A stretch of 64,000 nucleotides of DNA from positions 406,001 through 470,000 of the forward strand of contig JAUIMM010002538.1 of the NCBI GenBank assembly GCA_031769625.1. Reading direction: 5' to 3'. The position numbers were made by a program, and so were the translations under genes. This DNA is from Taudactylus pleione. Lineage: Eukaryota; Chordata; Amphibia; Anura; Myobatrachidae. Positions 12,680-23,470 of this stretch are shown one piece after another. The notes under the pieces are model-generated. The model worked only from the letters and a program-made list of their open reading frames with translations, did no database searches and was not told the origin of the DNA. Every line of letters begins with the position of its first letter. Position 1 is the first letter of the stretch.

Positions 12680-14821
12680 GTCATCGCGGCTAGGGCACGG
12701 GCTGTCATCGCGGCTAGGAATGGGGCACGGGCTGTCATCGCGGCTAGAAATGGGGCACGGGCTGTCATCGTGGCAAGGAATGGGGGCACGGGCAGCTGTA
12801 ATGGCGGCTAGGAATGGGGCATGGGCAGTAATGGCGGCTAGGAATGGGGCACGGGCAGTAATGGCGGCTAGGAATGGGGCACGGGCTGTAATCGCGGCTA
12901 GGAATAGGGCACGGGCAGTAATGGTGGCTAGGAATGGGGCACGGGCTGTCATCGCGGCAAGGAATGGGGCACGGGCAACTGTAATGGCGGCTAGGAATGG
13001 GGCATGGGCAGTAATGGTGACTAGGAATGGGGCACGGGCAGTAATGGCGGCTAGGAATGGGGCACGGGCTGTCATCTCGGCTAGGAATGGGGCACGGGCA
13101 GTAATGGCGGCTAGGAATGGGGCATGGGCTGTCATCGTGGCTAGGAATGGGGCATGGGCTGTCATCGCGACTAGGACTGGGGCACGGGCTGTACTCACGG
13201 CTAGGAATGGGGCATGGGCTGTCATCGCGGCCAGGAATGGGGCACGTGCAGCTGTAATGGCGGCTAGGAATGGGGCACGGGCTGTAATGGCGGCTAGGAA
13301 TGGGGCACGGGCAGTAATCGTGGCTAGGAATGGGGCACGGGCTGTACTCATGGCTAGGAATGGGGCATGGGCTGTCATCGCGGCTAGGAATGGGGCACAT
13401 GCAGCTGTAATGGTGGCTAGGAATGGGGCAAGGGCAGCTGTAATCGCAGCTAGCAATGGGGCACGGGCAGCTGTAATTGCGGCTAGGAATGGGGCACGTG
13501 CAGCTGTAATTGCGGCTAGGAATGGGGCACGTGCAGCTGTAATTGTGGCTAGGAATGGGGCACGGGCTGTACTCACGGCTAGGAATGGGGCGCGGGCTGT
13601 CATCGTGGCTAGGAATGGGGCACAAGCAGCTGTAATGGCGGCTAGGAATGGGGCATGGGCAGTAATGGCAGCTAGGAATGGGGCACGGGCAGTAATGGCG
13701 GCTAGGAATGGGGCACGGGCTGTCATCGCAGCTAGGAATGGGGCACGGGCAGCAATGGTGGCTAGGAATGGGGCACGGGCTGTCATTGCGGCTAGGAATG
13801 GGGCATGGGCTGTCATCGTGGCTAGGAATGGGGCATGGGCTGTCATCGTGGCTAGGAATGGGGCACGGGCAGCTGTAATGGCAGCTAGGAAAGGGGCATG
13901 GACAGCTGTAATCACGTCTAGCAATGGGGCACGGGCAGCTGTAATCGCGGCTAGCAATGGGGCATGGGCAGCTGTAATTGCAGCTAGGAATGGGGCACGG
14001 GCTGTACTCACGGCTAGGAATGGGGCATGGGCTGTCATCGTGGCTAGGAATGGGGCATGGGCAGCTGTAATGGCGGCTAGGAATGGGGCATGGGCTGTAA
14101 TGGTGGCTAGGAATGGGGCACAGGCAGTAATCGTGGCTAGAAATGGGGCACGGGCTGTAATTGTGGCTAGGAATGGGACCCGGGCAGTGATCGTGGCTAG
14201 GAATAGGGCACGGGCACTAATCGCGGCTAGGAATGGGGCACGGGCTGTAATCATGGCTAGGAATGGGGCACGGGCTGTAATTGTGGCTAGGAATGGGGCA
14301 CGGGCAGTAATCACAGCTAGAAATGGGGCACGGGCTGTCATCACGGCTAGGAATGGGGAACGGGCTGTCATCGCGGCTAGGAATGGGGCACGGGCTGTTA
14401 TCGAGGGTAGGAATGGGGCACGGGCAGCTGTAATGGCAGCTAGGAATGGGGCACGGGCTGTACCCATGGCTAGGAATGGGGCACGGGCTGTCATCGCGGC
14501 TAGGAATGGGGCACGGGCAGTAATGGCGGCTAGGAATGGGGCACGGGCAGTAATCGTGGCTAGGAATGGGGCACGGGCAGTAATCGCGGCAAAGAATGGG
14601 GCACGGGCAGTAATCGCGGCTAGGAATGGGGCACGGGCTGTAATCACGGCTAGGAATGGGGCACGGGCAGTAATCGCGGCTAGGAATGGGGCACGGGCTG
14701 TAATCGCGGCTAGGAATGGGGCACGGGCTGTCATCGCGGCTAGGAATGGGGCACGGGCAGTCATCGCGGCTAGGAATGGGGAACGGGCTGTCATCGCGGC
14801 TAGGAATGGGGCACGGGCTGT
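12680..14821. repeat. 30-bp G-rich minisatellite, left block
   Basis: Tandem units of about 30 bp (some 33 bp) with GGCTAGGAATGGGGCACGGG followed by CAGTAATCGC or CTGTCATCGC. Copies are heterogeneous in the TAATGGC/TCATCGC part. The period is a multiple of three and the unit has few stops, so long frames stay open on both strands; these are not genes. The block ends at GGCTGT, where the provirus is inserted. Confidence 0.97.
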
Positions 14822-15182
14822 ATTGATACCGTTTGAACAGCATCGATATTAGAGAGTGGCCGTACATCCGGTCGCACGCACTATGCTGCGACTGTTTGCA
14901 TGTGGCGTATACTAAAACCTTTGTGGCATTATTGTGCGATCGGTTGCGCATGCAATGCGCGGCCGTTCTACAACAACGTGGGCAAGCACAAATCTCTCTC
15001 CACTATCCCAGATTCCAATCAGCCCTCTCTGAATTAGCAAACTGCGAGTCTCCGTCTCTGAACAAAAATAGGAACGCAGGAAAAAAGTCTGCGGGCGCCT
15101 TTCCAGTCTTTTGTTCCAAGACGAGGGGAGCAGTTCAAAAACACAGTGATGGGTGATATCCATCCCGGACGAGCCCCCATTT
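14822..15182 (-). other. extra leader/primer-site fragment plus LTR stub beyond 3' LTR
   Basis: Beyond the 3' LTR in the proviral sense, the sequence repeats the leader that normally follows the 5' LTR. It includes a second copy of the primer-binding site (15162-15179) and leader matching 24464-24137. At about 14857 it switches to the last 36 bp of an LTR (14857-14822). This is what remains if a tandem provirus (LTR-internal-LTR-internal-LTR) lost most of its second internal region and third LTR. The joint lies at a short GAG(T) microhomology. Confidence 0.75.
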
Positions 15183-16347
15183 ATTGATACCGTTTGAACA
15201 GCATCGATATTAGAGAGATTTGATTGCACAGACCAGATTGCCCATACCTCCCATTTCAATATAAAATAACTTTGTCACACAGAAACAGTTTGCGGTTCTA
15301 ACACACACAAAGATACTATATTGTAAAAAGGGTATAATCAGCCTTAATCTATACAATGCAGCTATATACAGGATAAAGACAAAGATACAATTACCAATAT
15401 TTTGCCATGCGGTCTGGATCCTAGACTAACAGCTGTCCATCAGGATTGCTGTGTGTTTCTTTAGGGTCAGGCAGGGAGAAAGGTAGCAAAGGAAAGGGGC
15501 TGGGATCCAGACAGCATAGGAATTTATAAGTGTACAATTTCCTTTGAACATAAACTGAATACTCAGAGGGGTTCCCTATTGGCCCTTTATTACTGGGTCA
15601 CAATGGTTGTTGCTATTCATTTGTTAGTAGATGGTTGACGTCACTGGAGGTTGAACTGTTAGAAAATCCCTTTGTACTAACATTTGGCATGCAAATCTAC
15701 AGGGAGGTGTACAGTGATTTATACAGTATAGAGTATAATTCTTGGCAGGTCTTCATAACTCGATAGTGATCCCTTCTATATTCATTCTGTTGGTTTCATA
15801 TTCCTGTTGAGACAGAGGGAAATCGGTAGATACTACTCATGACCCATTTATCTTATTCCTAATCCCAGATATCATATAACTGCTATTTAACATGTAACAT
15901 TCACTGTATACCTTTAAAACACATAGCATTGTGCGTATCTCAGTCAGTTTAGGGTTAAATGGGATATAAGTTTATTGTAAGGAAAGGCTGCTGTCCGTCG
16001 GGGTAAGGTTTCCGACAATAATACTTAAAAGCTGGCTATGCGATTGAAACGCAAAACAGTATTGCTGTACTAACTTTGTTATGTGTTTATGTAATGTAAA
16101 ATGGTGCTTAACCGTTGTGAGCACAGAAGCATGGCTCGCCATTCACAATATGGCGAGTTGCGGGGGCATGGGATGCGTGTGCATGTATAGCGAGCATGTG
16201 CAATTGCGTGTGCGCAAGTGCGTGCGCAAATGCGGCGGGAGCGTGTGTTAGCATAAAATGGCCGTGGACGATCAAATCGTCCAATGGATGTCGTGTTGCG
16301 ATTCGTGCGCAATTAAGCGATCGCAACCAATTTATACGGTTTCGACA
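15183..16347 (-). repeat. 3' LTR of provirus
   Basis: 1165 bp, nearly identical to 24465-25641. In proviral sense it starts TGTCGAAACCGTATAAATTG and ends GGTATCAAT. It lacks an 11-bp tandem duplication (AGTATT...AAACAGTATT) that the 5' LTR has near 25340, and a single G near 24985. A few substitutions separate the two LTRs. Confidence 0.9.
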
Positions 16348-16360
16348 GTCCACCCTTTGA
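16348..16360 (-). other. polypurine tract candidate
   Basis: In the proviral sense the bases just before the 3' LTR read TCAAAGGGTGGAC, purine-rich and in the correct place for the plus-strand primer of reverse transcription. It is shorter and less pure than typical gammaretroviral tracts. Confidence 0.5.
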
Positions 16361-17118
16361 TAGCAATTATACGCTATCACCATATGCAAGCAACAATTAA
16401 TAATTGGTTATCTGATTAGCCATACTATAAGACATTAGTTAATGTTATTGTTATGGGATGGCATGAGTTGTTAATTTACCCATCAATGAAGTGCTCTTGG
16501 GGGAAGGGACATAAAACTAGCCTTGTGTGCACACCACAGGCCAGACTGAAGAGGTCGTGACCATATGTTAGATGTGGGAATGCACCTAACCCATAAGGAT
16601 AATTTTGAATTGTTTAGAGACTTCATTTTAAGATGTTTTGAAATAGCATTAATAACACTTTTATGCACTGCTAAACAAATCCAAATCACATCATTACAAG
16701 GTACGTGTTCTTATGGGACTTCTACTATCATTCGGATCTTATTTCATGTGGACATTGTATTATAAAGTATTGTTCAATGTTCTTAACGATATGACTCTGT
16801 GTGGTCATTTGAATCGTTGAATAATGCGCCCCTGGGGACATAAAGTAGCCCCTCGTACGCATACCACGTGGACTCTAAGTCGGGGAACAATGGGGAGCTA
16901 GTGTGGGAAAGCACCACTCCATGGAGAGGACAACCTTGGAAGAAAGGAGAGATGAAGACTACATTTAAACTAGGGTGTTCTAAAGAAACATTGACAATAC
17001 TTTATTATACAAGGCAATATGCAAGCAAACATTAGATCGTACTCTCTAATTCAGGGTTATAATGTAGGGTATTAGTTACATTAGTATTCACAGCATCATG
17101 GGTAACTACCATCATTAT
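16361..17118 (-). other. env-to-LTR non-coding region of provirus
   Basis: No open frame of note. Two diverged direct repeats are visible about 340 bp apart: GGGACATAAAACTAGCC near 16507 and GGGGACATAAAGTAGCCCC near 16835. Each is followed by a similar TG-rich segment (CACACCACAGGCC and CATACCACGTGGAC). Function unknown. Confidence 0.5.
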
Positions 17119-18872
17119 TTAATTTTCCTGGTTTCCATTGGAACAACCTTTTGCACACTTCATAGCCGCTGGAACACATCTGATACATATGCCAATTATT
17201 AGGATGACCACCAACACTAGGATCAGGAGTTTCCCTATACTCGCAATCAGTCCTTGGACCCACTCTCCTAGACCCGAGAACCGTTTCATAGGGTTCAACC
17301 AGGAGAACCACTCTTCGACCTGTTCCTCCACTTCAGCGATTGAAGCATTATGGTTCTTCCGAAATTCCCATTTCAACTGCAGAATTTCATCCATTTTCCG
17401 GTCTATCACCTCCTTGGGGTCACTAGTGCTATTGGTGATATAAGTACAACATTTAACACCAAACTGGGTGACTAGGGTTACGCAATACCCTCCAGTGACA
17501 GCAGTTAAATAATTCAGCACTAAACGATGTTGGACCAGCTCTTTCTTGTACGCTTGCAACTCCTTACCAGTGTACCTAAAGGTGTCATCATATAGCTCGG
17601 TGATATTATCTATTAATTTTGCGAGATCTTGAATATATACCTAAAATTTAGAGATCCCCGAGCAATCCTGGTGGGATCAAGTGCAACTAAAATCTGGAAG
17701 CCAGTCGTCTCACTTATCATTTGAGTGGCTTTATGCACATCACCAGGAATCATGTTTCTCTTATTTCTGTGTTCATAATGCGTATGAAGGTATGGAGAAG
17801 GTATGTTCCTATGGACATCAATCATTTCATTATGTGCAAGAGTTATGACTTCAGGGAGTACCTTTCCCAAATAGCATAGTCCACTAGAACTTGGAGAGAG
17901 CCATTTATACGCTTTTCTACCACAAATATAATATACATCATCTGGGAGGATGAATGGGATGGAATGTTTCATGATACCGGTACACATCTTTTCTATGAAT
18001 GATCCCATCCCTATCTCCTCCATTTGGCTAATACAAGTATCAGGTTGTATGATCTTCGCACAGTACCCGGGTGGTACTCTTCCAACCATCACTTTAACAT
18101 TACTCCGCGTATACCTATACCTATAGAATTTCCCACTTGTAACAATGTTGTATAAAAGTGCTGAGTCTATAGATACATTATCGGCTCTCAGTGAGAAGGT
18201 CATTGTCTGATTAATTCCTGTGACTTCAAAATTCCCAGGTTTGTTGGGATTGGTGAAGTTGAAACATAACAGGGATTTATCTACTTGATATTGGTGGAGC
18301 TTCAAATTAGGGGAATCGGATATGTTAAATTTTCTGTCCACCGGTTTGCCTCCCTGTAAGTCAATCACTTCAGAGACCTTTAAGGGGAATGGGACTAACC
18401 CTACATTATGCTGTCCTTGAGGAACCTTGGAGCATACCCAACATTCGGTTTGGTTCAAAACCTTACCTACTAGGGAATGGTAGTCCTCTAACGGATGCTC
18501 GCCCAAGTATAAATTACTCTGGGTCTGACATCGTAGGATGCATTTATCATTGACTACAGGCCCACAATTTGCGCATATACAATACTCTTCAGACAATAAA
18601 CCTTCACACTGCCTCTGAGATTCCAAGAGAGCAGATCTTTTAACCACTACAGTGCTAATATTGGTCAGGTACTGGCCTTGTTTTTGCAGCTTTCTCTCCC
18701 AGTTCCTCTCCACCGACACTACTACCGATCTCTCTCTCCATCCTCCGACCACCAGCACAGAACCAGGACATCCCGAAACACAACAGTATGATATGAACTC
18801 TGGGAGGATACACAAAAGCAGGTTACAACCTGAAACCCCATCACCATACCAGGTCTTACCAGCCTTGTTCAA
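17119..18872 (-). pseudogene. env: retroviral env (SU-TM), frameshifted
   Basis: Two minus-strand frames make up an envelope gene. The first (18872-17613, 419 codons) has an N-terminal hydrophobic stretch (about residues 16-30), a CWVC motif at 144-147 (the CXXC motif of gammaretroviral SU), several N-glycosylation sites and a furin-like RNKR at 369-372. The second (17559-17119) has the TM ectodomain with GGYC (Cys26) and a CC pair (37-38), a hydrophobic anchor at about 111-127 and a short Cys-rich tail. The parts are joined by a frameshift near 17620, so no full product is made. The start lies 16 bp beyond the pol stop. I see no clear hydrophobic fusion peptide after RNKR. Spacing between GGYC and CC is 10 residues, against six in the usual CX6CC. 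Confidence 0.85.
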
Positions 18873-18887
18873 GTGCTACTGATACAA

Positions 18888-21800
18888 TTAGTAGCTTTCA
18901 TGGAATAGGCTTGCAATCGACAGGTCCAGGTTCTCTGTCTCTCCCCTGGTCTGGTTCTCCTCAGGATTTTTGACCTTCCGACAATGGCTGGAATGGACCC
19001 AGGTGTCTCTCTCAGCTACTTTCACGGATGTTGTACTTGTCAGTAGCACTTTGTATGGTCCTTCCCAACGGTCAGTCAAACAACCTGAACGTAAAAAGTT
19101 TCGGATCATAACATACTCTCCAGGTTCAACATCATGACAGTTCATTTCAGGCATATCAGGTGATAACAGTTTTAGTTTCTGCTGCTGCTGTTGGAGCTGC
19201 TTACTCATCCCTATAAGGTACCTCACAGTAACCTCGTTGTTACTTTTCAAATCTTCCTGAGGACTTATAATTAAATGAGGTTGACTCCCGAACAGTATTT
19301 CGAATGGGGAAAGATTAAGAGGGGATCTAGGGGTGGTCCTGATACTATGGAGCACAAGAGGCAGAGCTTCTGGCCATCCCAAACCAGTTTCAGCCATGAT
19401 TTTACTCAGCTTGTTTTTAATAGTACCATTTACCCTCTCCACCTTGGCACTGGCCTGCGGTCGATATGGGGTGTGAAGCTTACTATTAATACCCATCAAC
19501 TTACACATACATTGAAAAACATCTCCAGTAAAATGGGTACCCCTATCACTTTCAATTACTCTAGGGATACCATACCTACATACAAACTCCTGAACTATTT
19601 TCTTTGCCGTGAATGCAGCAGTGTTGGTAGCAGCTGGGTATGCCTCTACCCAATTAGAGAATATGTCTATGCAAACCAAAACATACTTCAAGTTCCTGCA
19701 GGGTGGTAACTGGATGAAGTCAATTTGTATGACCTGGAAAGGGCCGTCTGTTGGAGGGATGTGAGATGGTTCGGTGGGTACAGTTTTTCCTATATTCTTC
19801 CTTAAGCAGGTCAAACAGGACATTGCCCTCTTCTCTGCTTGGGAAGAAAAGCCAGGTGCATACCAGTATGCCTTCACTAACTTACACATACCCTGCTTAC
19901 CCAGATGGGTCAGACCATGTGCTGCTTCTGCTAAGCTTGGGTAGTATGCCTTAGGAGCTACTGGCTTCCCTTGTCCATTTCTCCAGAGCCCAGAGGACTC
20001 TTGCTCACATCCCTTGGATCTCCAGCTTGCTTTTTCCTGATGGGTACACACACCTTGCATTTCAACCAGTTTCTGCATGTCAACCGTTTCAAATACCAAC
20101 ACTTTATCCTTTTGATTAAGTTTTAAACCTGCTGCCCATTTGGCAGCTTCATCAGCCCTGTTGTTACCCAATGATACTGGATCATCTTCGCAGGTGTGGG
20201 CTTTACACTTAATGACAGCTACTGTCTTGGGTAGCTGTATTGCCGTCAACAGTCGTTTTATGTGATGTGCATGTGTGATTGGTGTGCCTGCTGCCGTTAG
20301 AAAATTTCTTAGACGCCATAGGGCCCCAAAATCGTGCACCACCCCAAAAGCGTACCTGGAGTCTGTGTAAATATTTCCTTCGGCCAACTCACACGCTCTC
20401 CTTAGTGCCACGAGTTCCGCCACCTGCGCTGAATGGGGTGGACCGAGTGGTTCGGCCGCTATAACGTCCTTGTCATCAACCACAGCATAACCTGTACATA
20501 ACTCACCTGTATCAGTCTGTCTATGGCAACTCCCATCCGTGTAAAACGTTAAGTCTGCATTTTCTAACGGTGTGTCATGAATGTCAGGCCTAGCTGTAAA
20601 ATTTTGATTTAAATACTCCATACAGTCATGCCTATTAATTCCTGTACCAAACTCACCTTCTACCACTGGTAACGATTCACCTTTACCTTCCACCCTTTGT
20701 GCATCATGAGGCACACTTGGTAAATATGTAGCAGGGTTTAAAGTATTACACCTCTTTATAGTAATGTTGGTCGGTGCAATTAACGCTAGTTCCCATTTAG
20801 TGAACCTAGCGGAGGAAACGTGTCTGGTCTGGGCCGAATTTAACAGGGCAGAAACAGCATGTGGTGTATGTACAGTCATGTCATGGCCTAACACTACATC
20901 CTCACTCTTTTCCACTAAGAGTGCGGTTGCAGCTACGCTCCTTAAACACGTTGGGAGTGCTCTTGCCACAGCGTCCAACTGGGCACTGTAGTATGCTACT
21001 GGTCTATTGGCATCACCATGTTTTTGTGTGAGAACTCCTGCCGCACAACCAGCAGCCTCCGTACAAAATAAATCAAAGGGTTTCCCATAGTCTGGAATCC
21101 CCAATGCAGGTGCTCTTATCAGACTGTCCTTAAGATTAAGGAAGGCTTGCTCTGACTCTTCAGAGTGCAAGACACGGTCTGGTTTTGTGGAAGATACTAA
21201 CTCCTGCAGTGGTAAAGCCAGAATGGAAAAACCGGGTATCCATGACCTGCAATACCCACACATGCCCAAGAAGGTACGGATCTGGTGCTGGTTCTGCGGT
21301 AGTGTCATGGTCTGTATGGCGTGGATTCTGTCCGCTGTCAGATGTCGGAGGCCTTGGGTAAGACAGTGTCCCAAGTATTTAACCCTGGTCTGGCACGGCT
21401 GTAATTTGTCCTTAGCAACCTTATGCCCTGTGTGCGAGAGATGAAGCAACAAAAGTTTAGTATCATTTAAACATGACATAAACGAATCAGAGCATAACAG
21501 CAAATCGTCTACATATTGGATTAGTACCGATCCATTGGCAGGTTGAAAAGACTGTAAACAATCATGTAAGGCCTGGGAGAAGATACTGGGGCTGTCAATG
21601 AAGCCCTGGGGTAGTCGTGTCCATGTGTACTGTACGCCTTTGTATGTGAAGGCGAATAGGTATTGGCAATCAGGATGAAGGGGGACGGAGAAGAAAGCGG
21701 AGCATAAATCTATTGCCGTGAAATGGGTTGCGGTTGATGGGATTTGCATAAGGATGACAGCTGGGTTAGGCACTACGGGAAATTGGCTTTCTACCACCTT

Positions 21801-22316
21801 ATTAACCCCTCTAAGGTCCTGTACCAGCCTGTACCCCCTCCCACCACTCTTTTTCACAGGGAAGATGGGACTGTTGGCTACACTGGCTGTACGGACTAAA
21901 ATTCCCTGCTGTAGTAAATGCTCAATTATGGGGTGAACCCCTAACTCCACTTCTGGCTTTAATGGGTATTGGGGAATTTTGGGAGCGTGTCTACCGTTTT
22001 TCAGGTTTACCATGACGGGAGCTACATTTGCCATTAACCCAGTGTCCTGTCCATCCTTAGTCCAAAGGAAACTATGTATTTGTTCTAACATTTCATCTAC
22101 CTGAGCTGAACCCTTGTCTGATGTTATGGTGTGCAGCATTAACCTTTGGGGAGTGTCTAGCACATCCCTTACCTCATGTGCAAACCTTCCTGGGACATCC
22201 ATAAATATCCCATCAGGGGTACAATAGATAATACATCCCATTTTGCACAATAAATCTCTTCCCAGGAGATTAGTAGGGGCTGTTGCTGCCAGGAGGAAAG
22301 AATGCCTGGCATGCAA
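18888..22316 (-). CDS. pol: retroviral pol (RT, RNase H, integrase), open frame
   Basis: An uninterrupted 1142-codon minus-strand frame. Its first residues (NLLGRDLL at 16-23) are the C-terminal end of protease. Reverse transcriptase spans about 100-300, with LPQG at 235-238 and YVDD at 268-271. RNase H is at about 588-730, with acidic residues D593, E634, D652 and D722. Integrase has an HHCC zinc site (H800, H804, C834, C837), a catalytic triad D866, D924 and E960 (35 residues between the last two), and a C-terminal domain to the stop at 18888. RT copies the RNA genome and integrase inserts it. All catalytic residues I checked are present. The true upstream reading (gag-pro-pol) is broken in protease, so normal expression is unlikely. 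Confidence 0.93.
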   Translation of the reverse strand: MHARHSFLLAATAPTNLLGRDLLCKMGCIIYCTPDGIFMDVPGRFAHEVRDVLDTPQRLMLHTITSDKGSAQVDEMLEQIHSFLWTKDGQDTGLMANVAPVMVNLKNGRHAPKIPQYPLKPEVELGVHPIIEHLLQQGILVRTASVANSPIFPVKKSGGRGYRLVQDLRGVNKVVESQFPVVPNPAVILMQIPSTATHFTAIDLCSAFFSVPLHPDCQYLFAFTYKGVQYTWTRLPQGFIDSPSIFSQALHDCLQSFQPANGSVLIQYVDDLLLCSDSFMSCLNDTKLLLLHLSHTGHKVAKDKLQPCQTRVKYLGHCLTQGLRHLTADRIHAIQTMTLPQNQHQIRTFLGMCGYCRSWIPGFSILALPLQELVSSTKPDRVLHSEESEQAFLNLKDSLIRAPALGIPDYGKPFDLFCTEAAGCAAGVLTQKHGDANRPVAYYSAQLDAVARALPTCLRSVAATALLVEKSEDVVLGHDMTVHTPHAVSALLNSAQTRHVSSARFTKWELALIAPTNITIKRCNTLNPATYLPSVPHDAQRVEGKGESLPVVEGEFGTGINRHDCMEYLNQNFTARPDIHDTPLENADLTFYTDGSCHRQTDTGELCTGYAVVDDKDVIAAEPLGPPHSAQVAELVALRRACELAEGNIYTDSRYAFGVVHDFGALWRLRNFLTAAGTPITHAHHIKRLLTAIQLPKTVAVIKCKAHTCEDDPVSLGNNRADEAAKWAAGLKLNQKDKVLVFETVDMQKLVEMQGVCTHQEKASWRSKGCEQESSGLWRNGQGKPVAPKAYYPSLAEAAHGLTHLGKQGMCKLVKAYWYAPGFSSQAEKRAMSCLTCLRKNIGKTVPTEPSHIPPTDGPFQVIQIDFIQLPPCRNLKYVLVCIDIFSNWVEAYPAATNTAAFTAKKIVQEFVCRYGIPRVIESDRGTHFTGDVFQCMCKLMGINSKLHTPYRPQASAKVERVNGTIKNKLSKIMAETGLGWPEALPLVLHSIRTTPRSPLNLSPFEILFGSQPHLIISPQEDLKSNNEVTVRYLIGMSKQLQQQQQKLKLLSPDMPEMNCHDVEPGEYVMIRNFLRSGCLTDRWEGPYKVLLTSTTSVKVAERDTWVHSSHCRKVKNPEENQTRGETENLDLSIASLFHESY

Positions 22317-22526
22317 AGGCCCAATGGTAACCTACCTGTTACACCCATTGCTGGTACTGTCTGGTTTGTTATCTGTAGATTTTCAAGAGATTTTAAAACA
22401 GACCTGGTCGCCCCTGTCTACTAGGAAGGAACGTTCAGTACCAGCTACATTAACCTTTATTACCGGCTCTTCCCTAGTACCTCCCGTTATCCTGACTGCC
22501 TGCAGACTACAGGTATGACCTAACCC
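22317..22526 (-). pseudogene. pro: retroviral protease remnant
   Basis: Between the gag remnant and the pol frame, the minus strand encodes a retropepsin start (VRITGG..., then SFLVDRGD). The catalytic D-T/S-G triplet reads D-R-G. A stop follows a few codons later, and the pol frame is regained only after frame changes. Retropepsins need both Asp and the following Thr/Ser, so this enzyme would be inactive even without the stop. Confidence 0.7.
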
Positions 22527-23470
22527 CTATAGTTGGCTATCTTCCCCCAGCAAGGCATTTGCAGCAACTATGTGGGCAGGATTTATCTGGTAGTTCTTAT
22601 GGTTACGAGATGCATCAATACGTTGCTGCATGTGGGGTTCCTGAATTATGACTCTACAGTCCTTCCTAAAGTGTCCTACTTTAACCTCCGCTATTGAAGC
22701 AGTTGGTTCTAATACTTCCTGCACCCTTATTAAAGGAGCCTCCCCCACCATGGGTTCTACTAGGGCCTCCCCCCATGAGCTAAGGATCCCTCCCCCCCTC
22801 TTGATGCCATAGGGGCAGCTACTTGTACTTGCTGGGAAGGGACATTTAATAACTGCACAGCATGGGATGCAGCAGACATTGCTACAGGATCACTTTCTGC
22901 ATCATAGACATTTTCCAAATATTCACTCAGGACCGGGTACAACTTACTTGGTTCAGTTACAACATTTTTATAGTTTTTGTTATGTGGTAATGTATCATCA
23001 CCGCCCACCACATAAGGTGGCGGGGGTGCGCAAGCGCGATTCGCAATACCTTTGGCAACGCTACCATGCCGCAAGTTTGCACTTCCCTGTGATGCGTTCG
23101 CTACGCTGTGTAGCGTTGCGAGCGCATCACCCCTAGGCATGCACGTGGCTCCACACGGTGCCCCATGCACGCCATTAACCCATGTGCGACTCTCATTCAG
23201 CCAGAGTTTCAAAGAATCATCATACTCCACTCTTTTCTTTAGGGATTTCACTCTACATATGTGATCCCTAAGGTTATTTAAAATCTCCATATTAAAGCTT
23301 TCAATCTTTGGGAAAGGTTTCTCACTCTTACCCGTCATCTTAACCCACACAGTACAGTGCGTCGTTGCGTACGCACCATATTTAGTGTACATTATATGAA
23401 GAGCCGACCCGGTCGGACCTTGCATACACAGCGCATCGTCTACCATCCCTGTTGACTGTTTTGCGCCCAT
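22527..23470 (-). pseudogene. gag: retroviral gag remnant (capsid lost)
   Basis: The likely start is the ATG at 23470, which gives MGAKQS, a myristoylation-type N-terminus; an upstream ATG at 23536 adds a non-viral-looking hydrophobic leader. A matrix-like part is followed by PPPPYVVGG, then the frame stops at 22760. A second frame (22751-22527) carries KVGHFRKDC, the second half of a CCHC nucleocapsid knuckle whose first Cys pair is missing. No capsid or major homology region is visible, so an internal deletion of several hundred codons is inferred. A hairpin-rich GC segment (23030-23165) sits within the frame. Confidence 0.75.

Noticed and set aside
12593..14852. Overlapping open frames of over 700 codons on both strands
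   Set aside because: The 30-bp period keeps frames open on both strands. Translations are 10-residue repeats with no splice or start evidence.
15001..15180. Possible tRNA gene because of the tRNA-like primer site
   Set aside because: Only the 18-bp proline tRNA complement is present, in the place of a retroviral primer site. No cloverleaf surrounds it.
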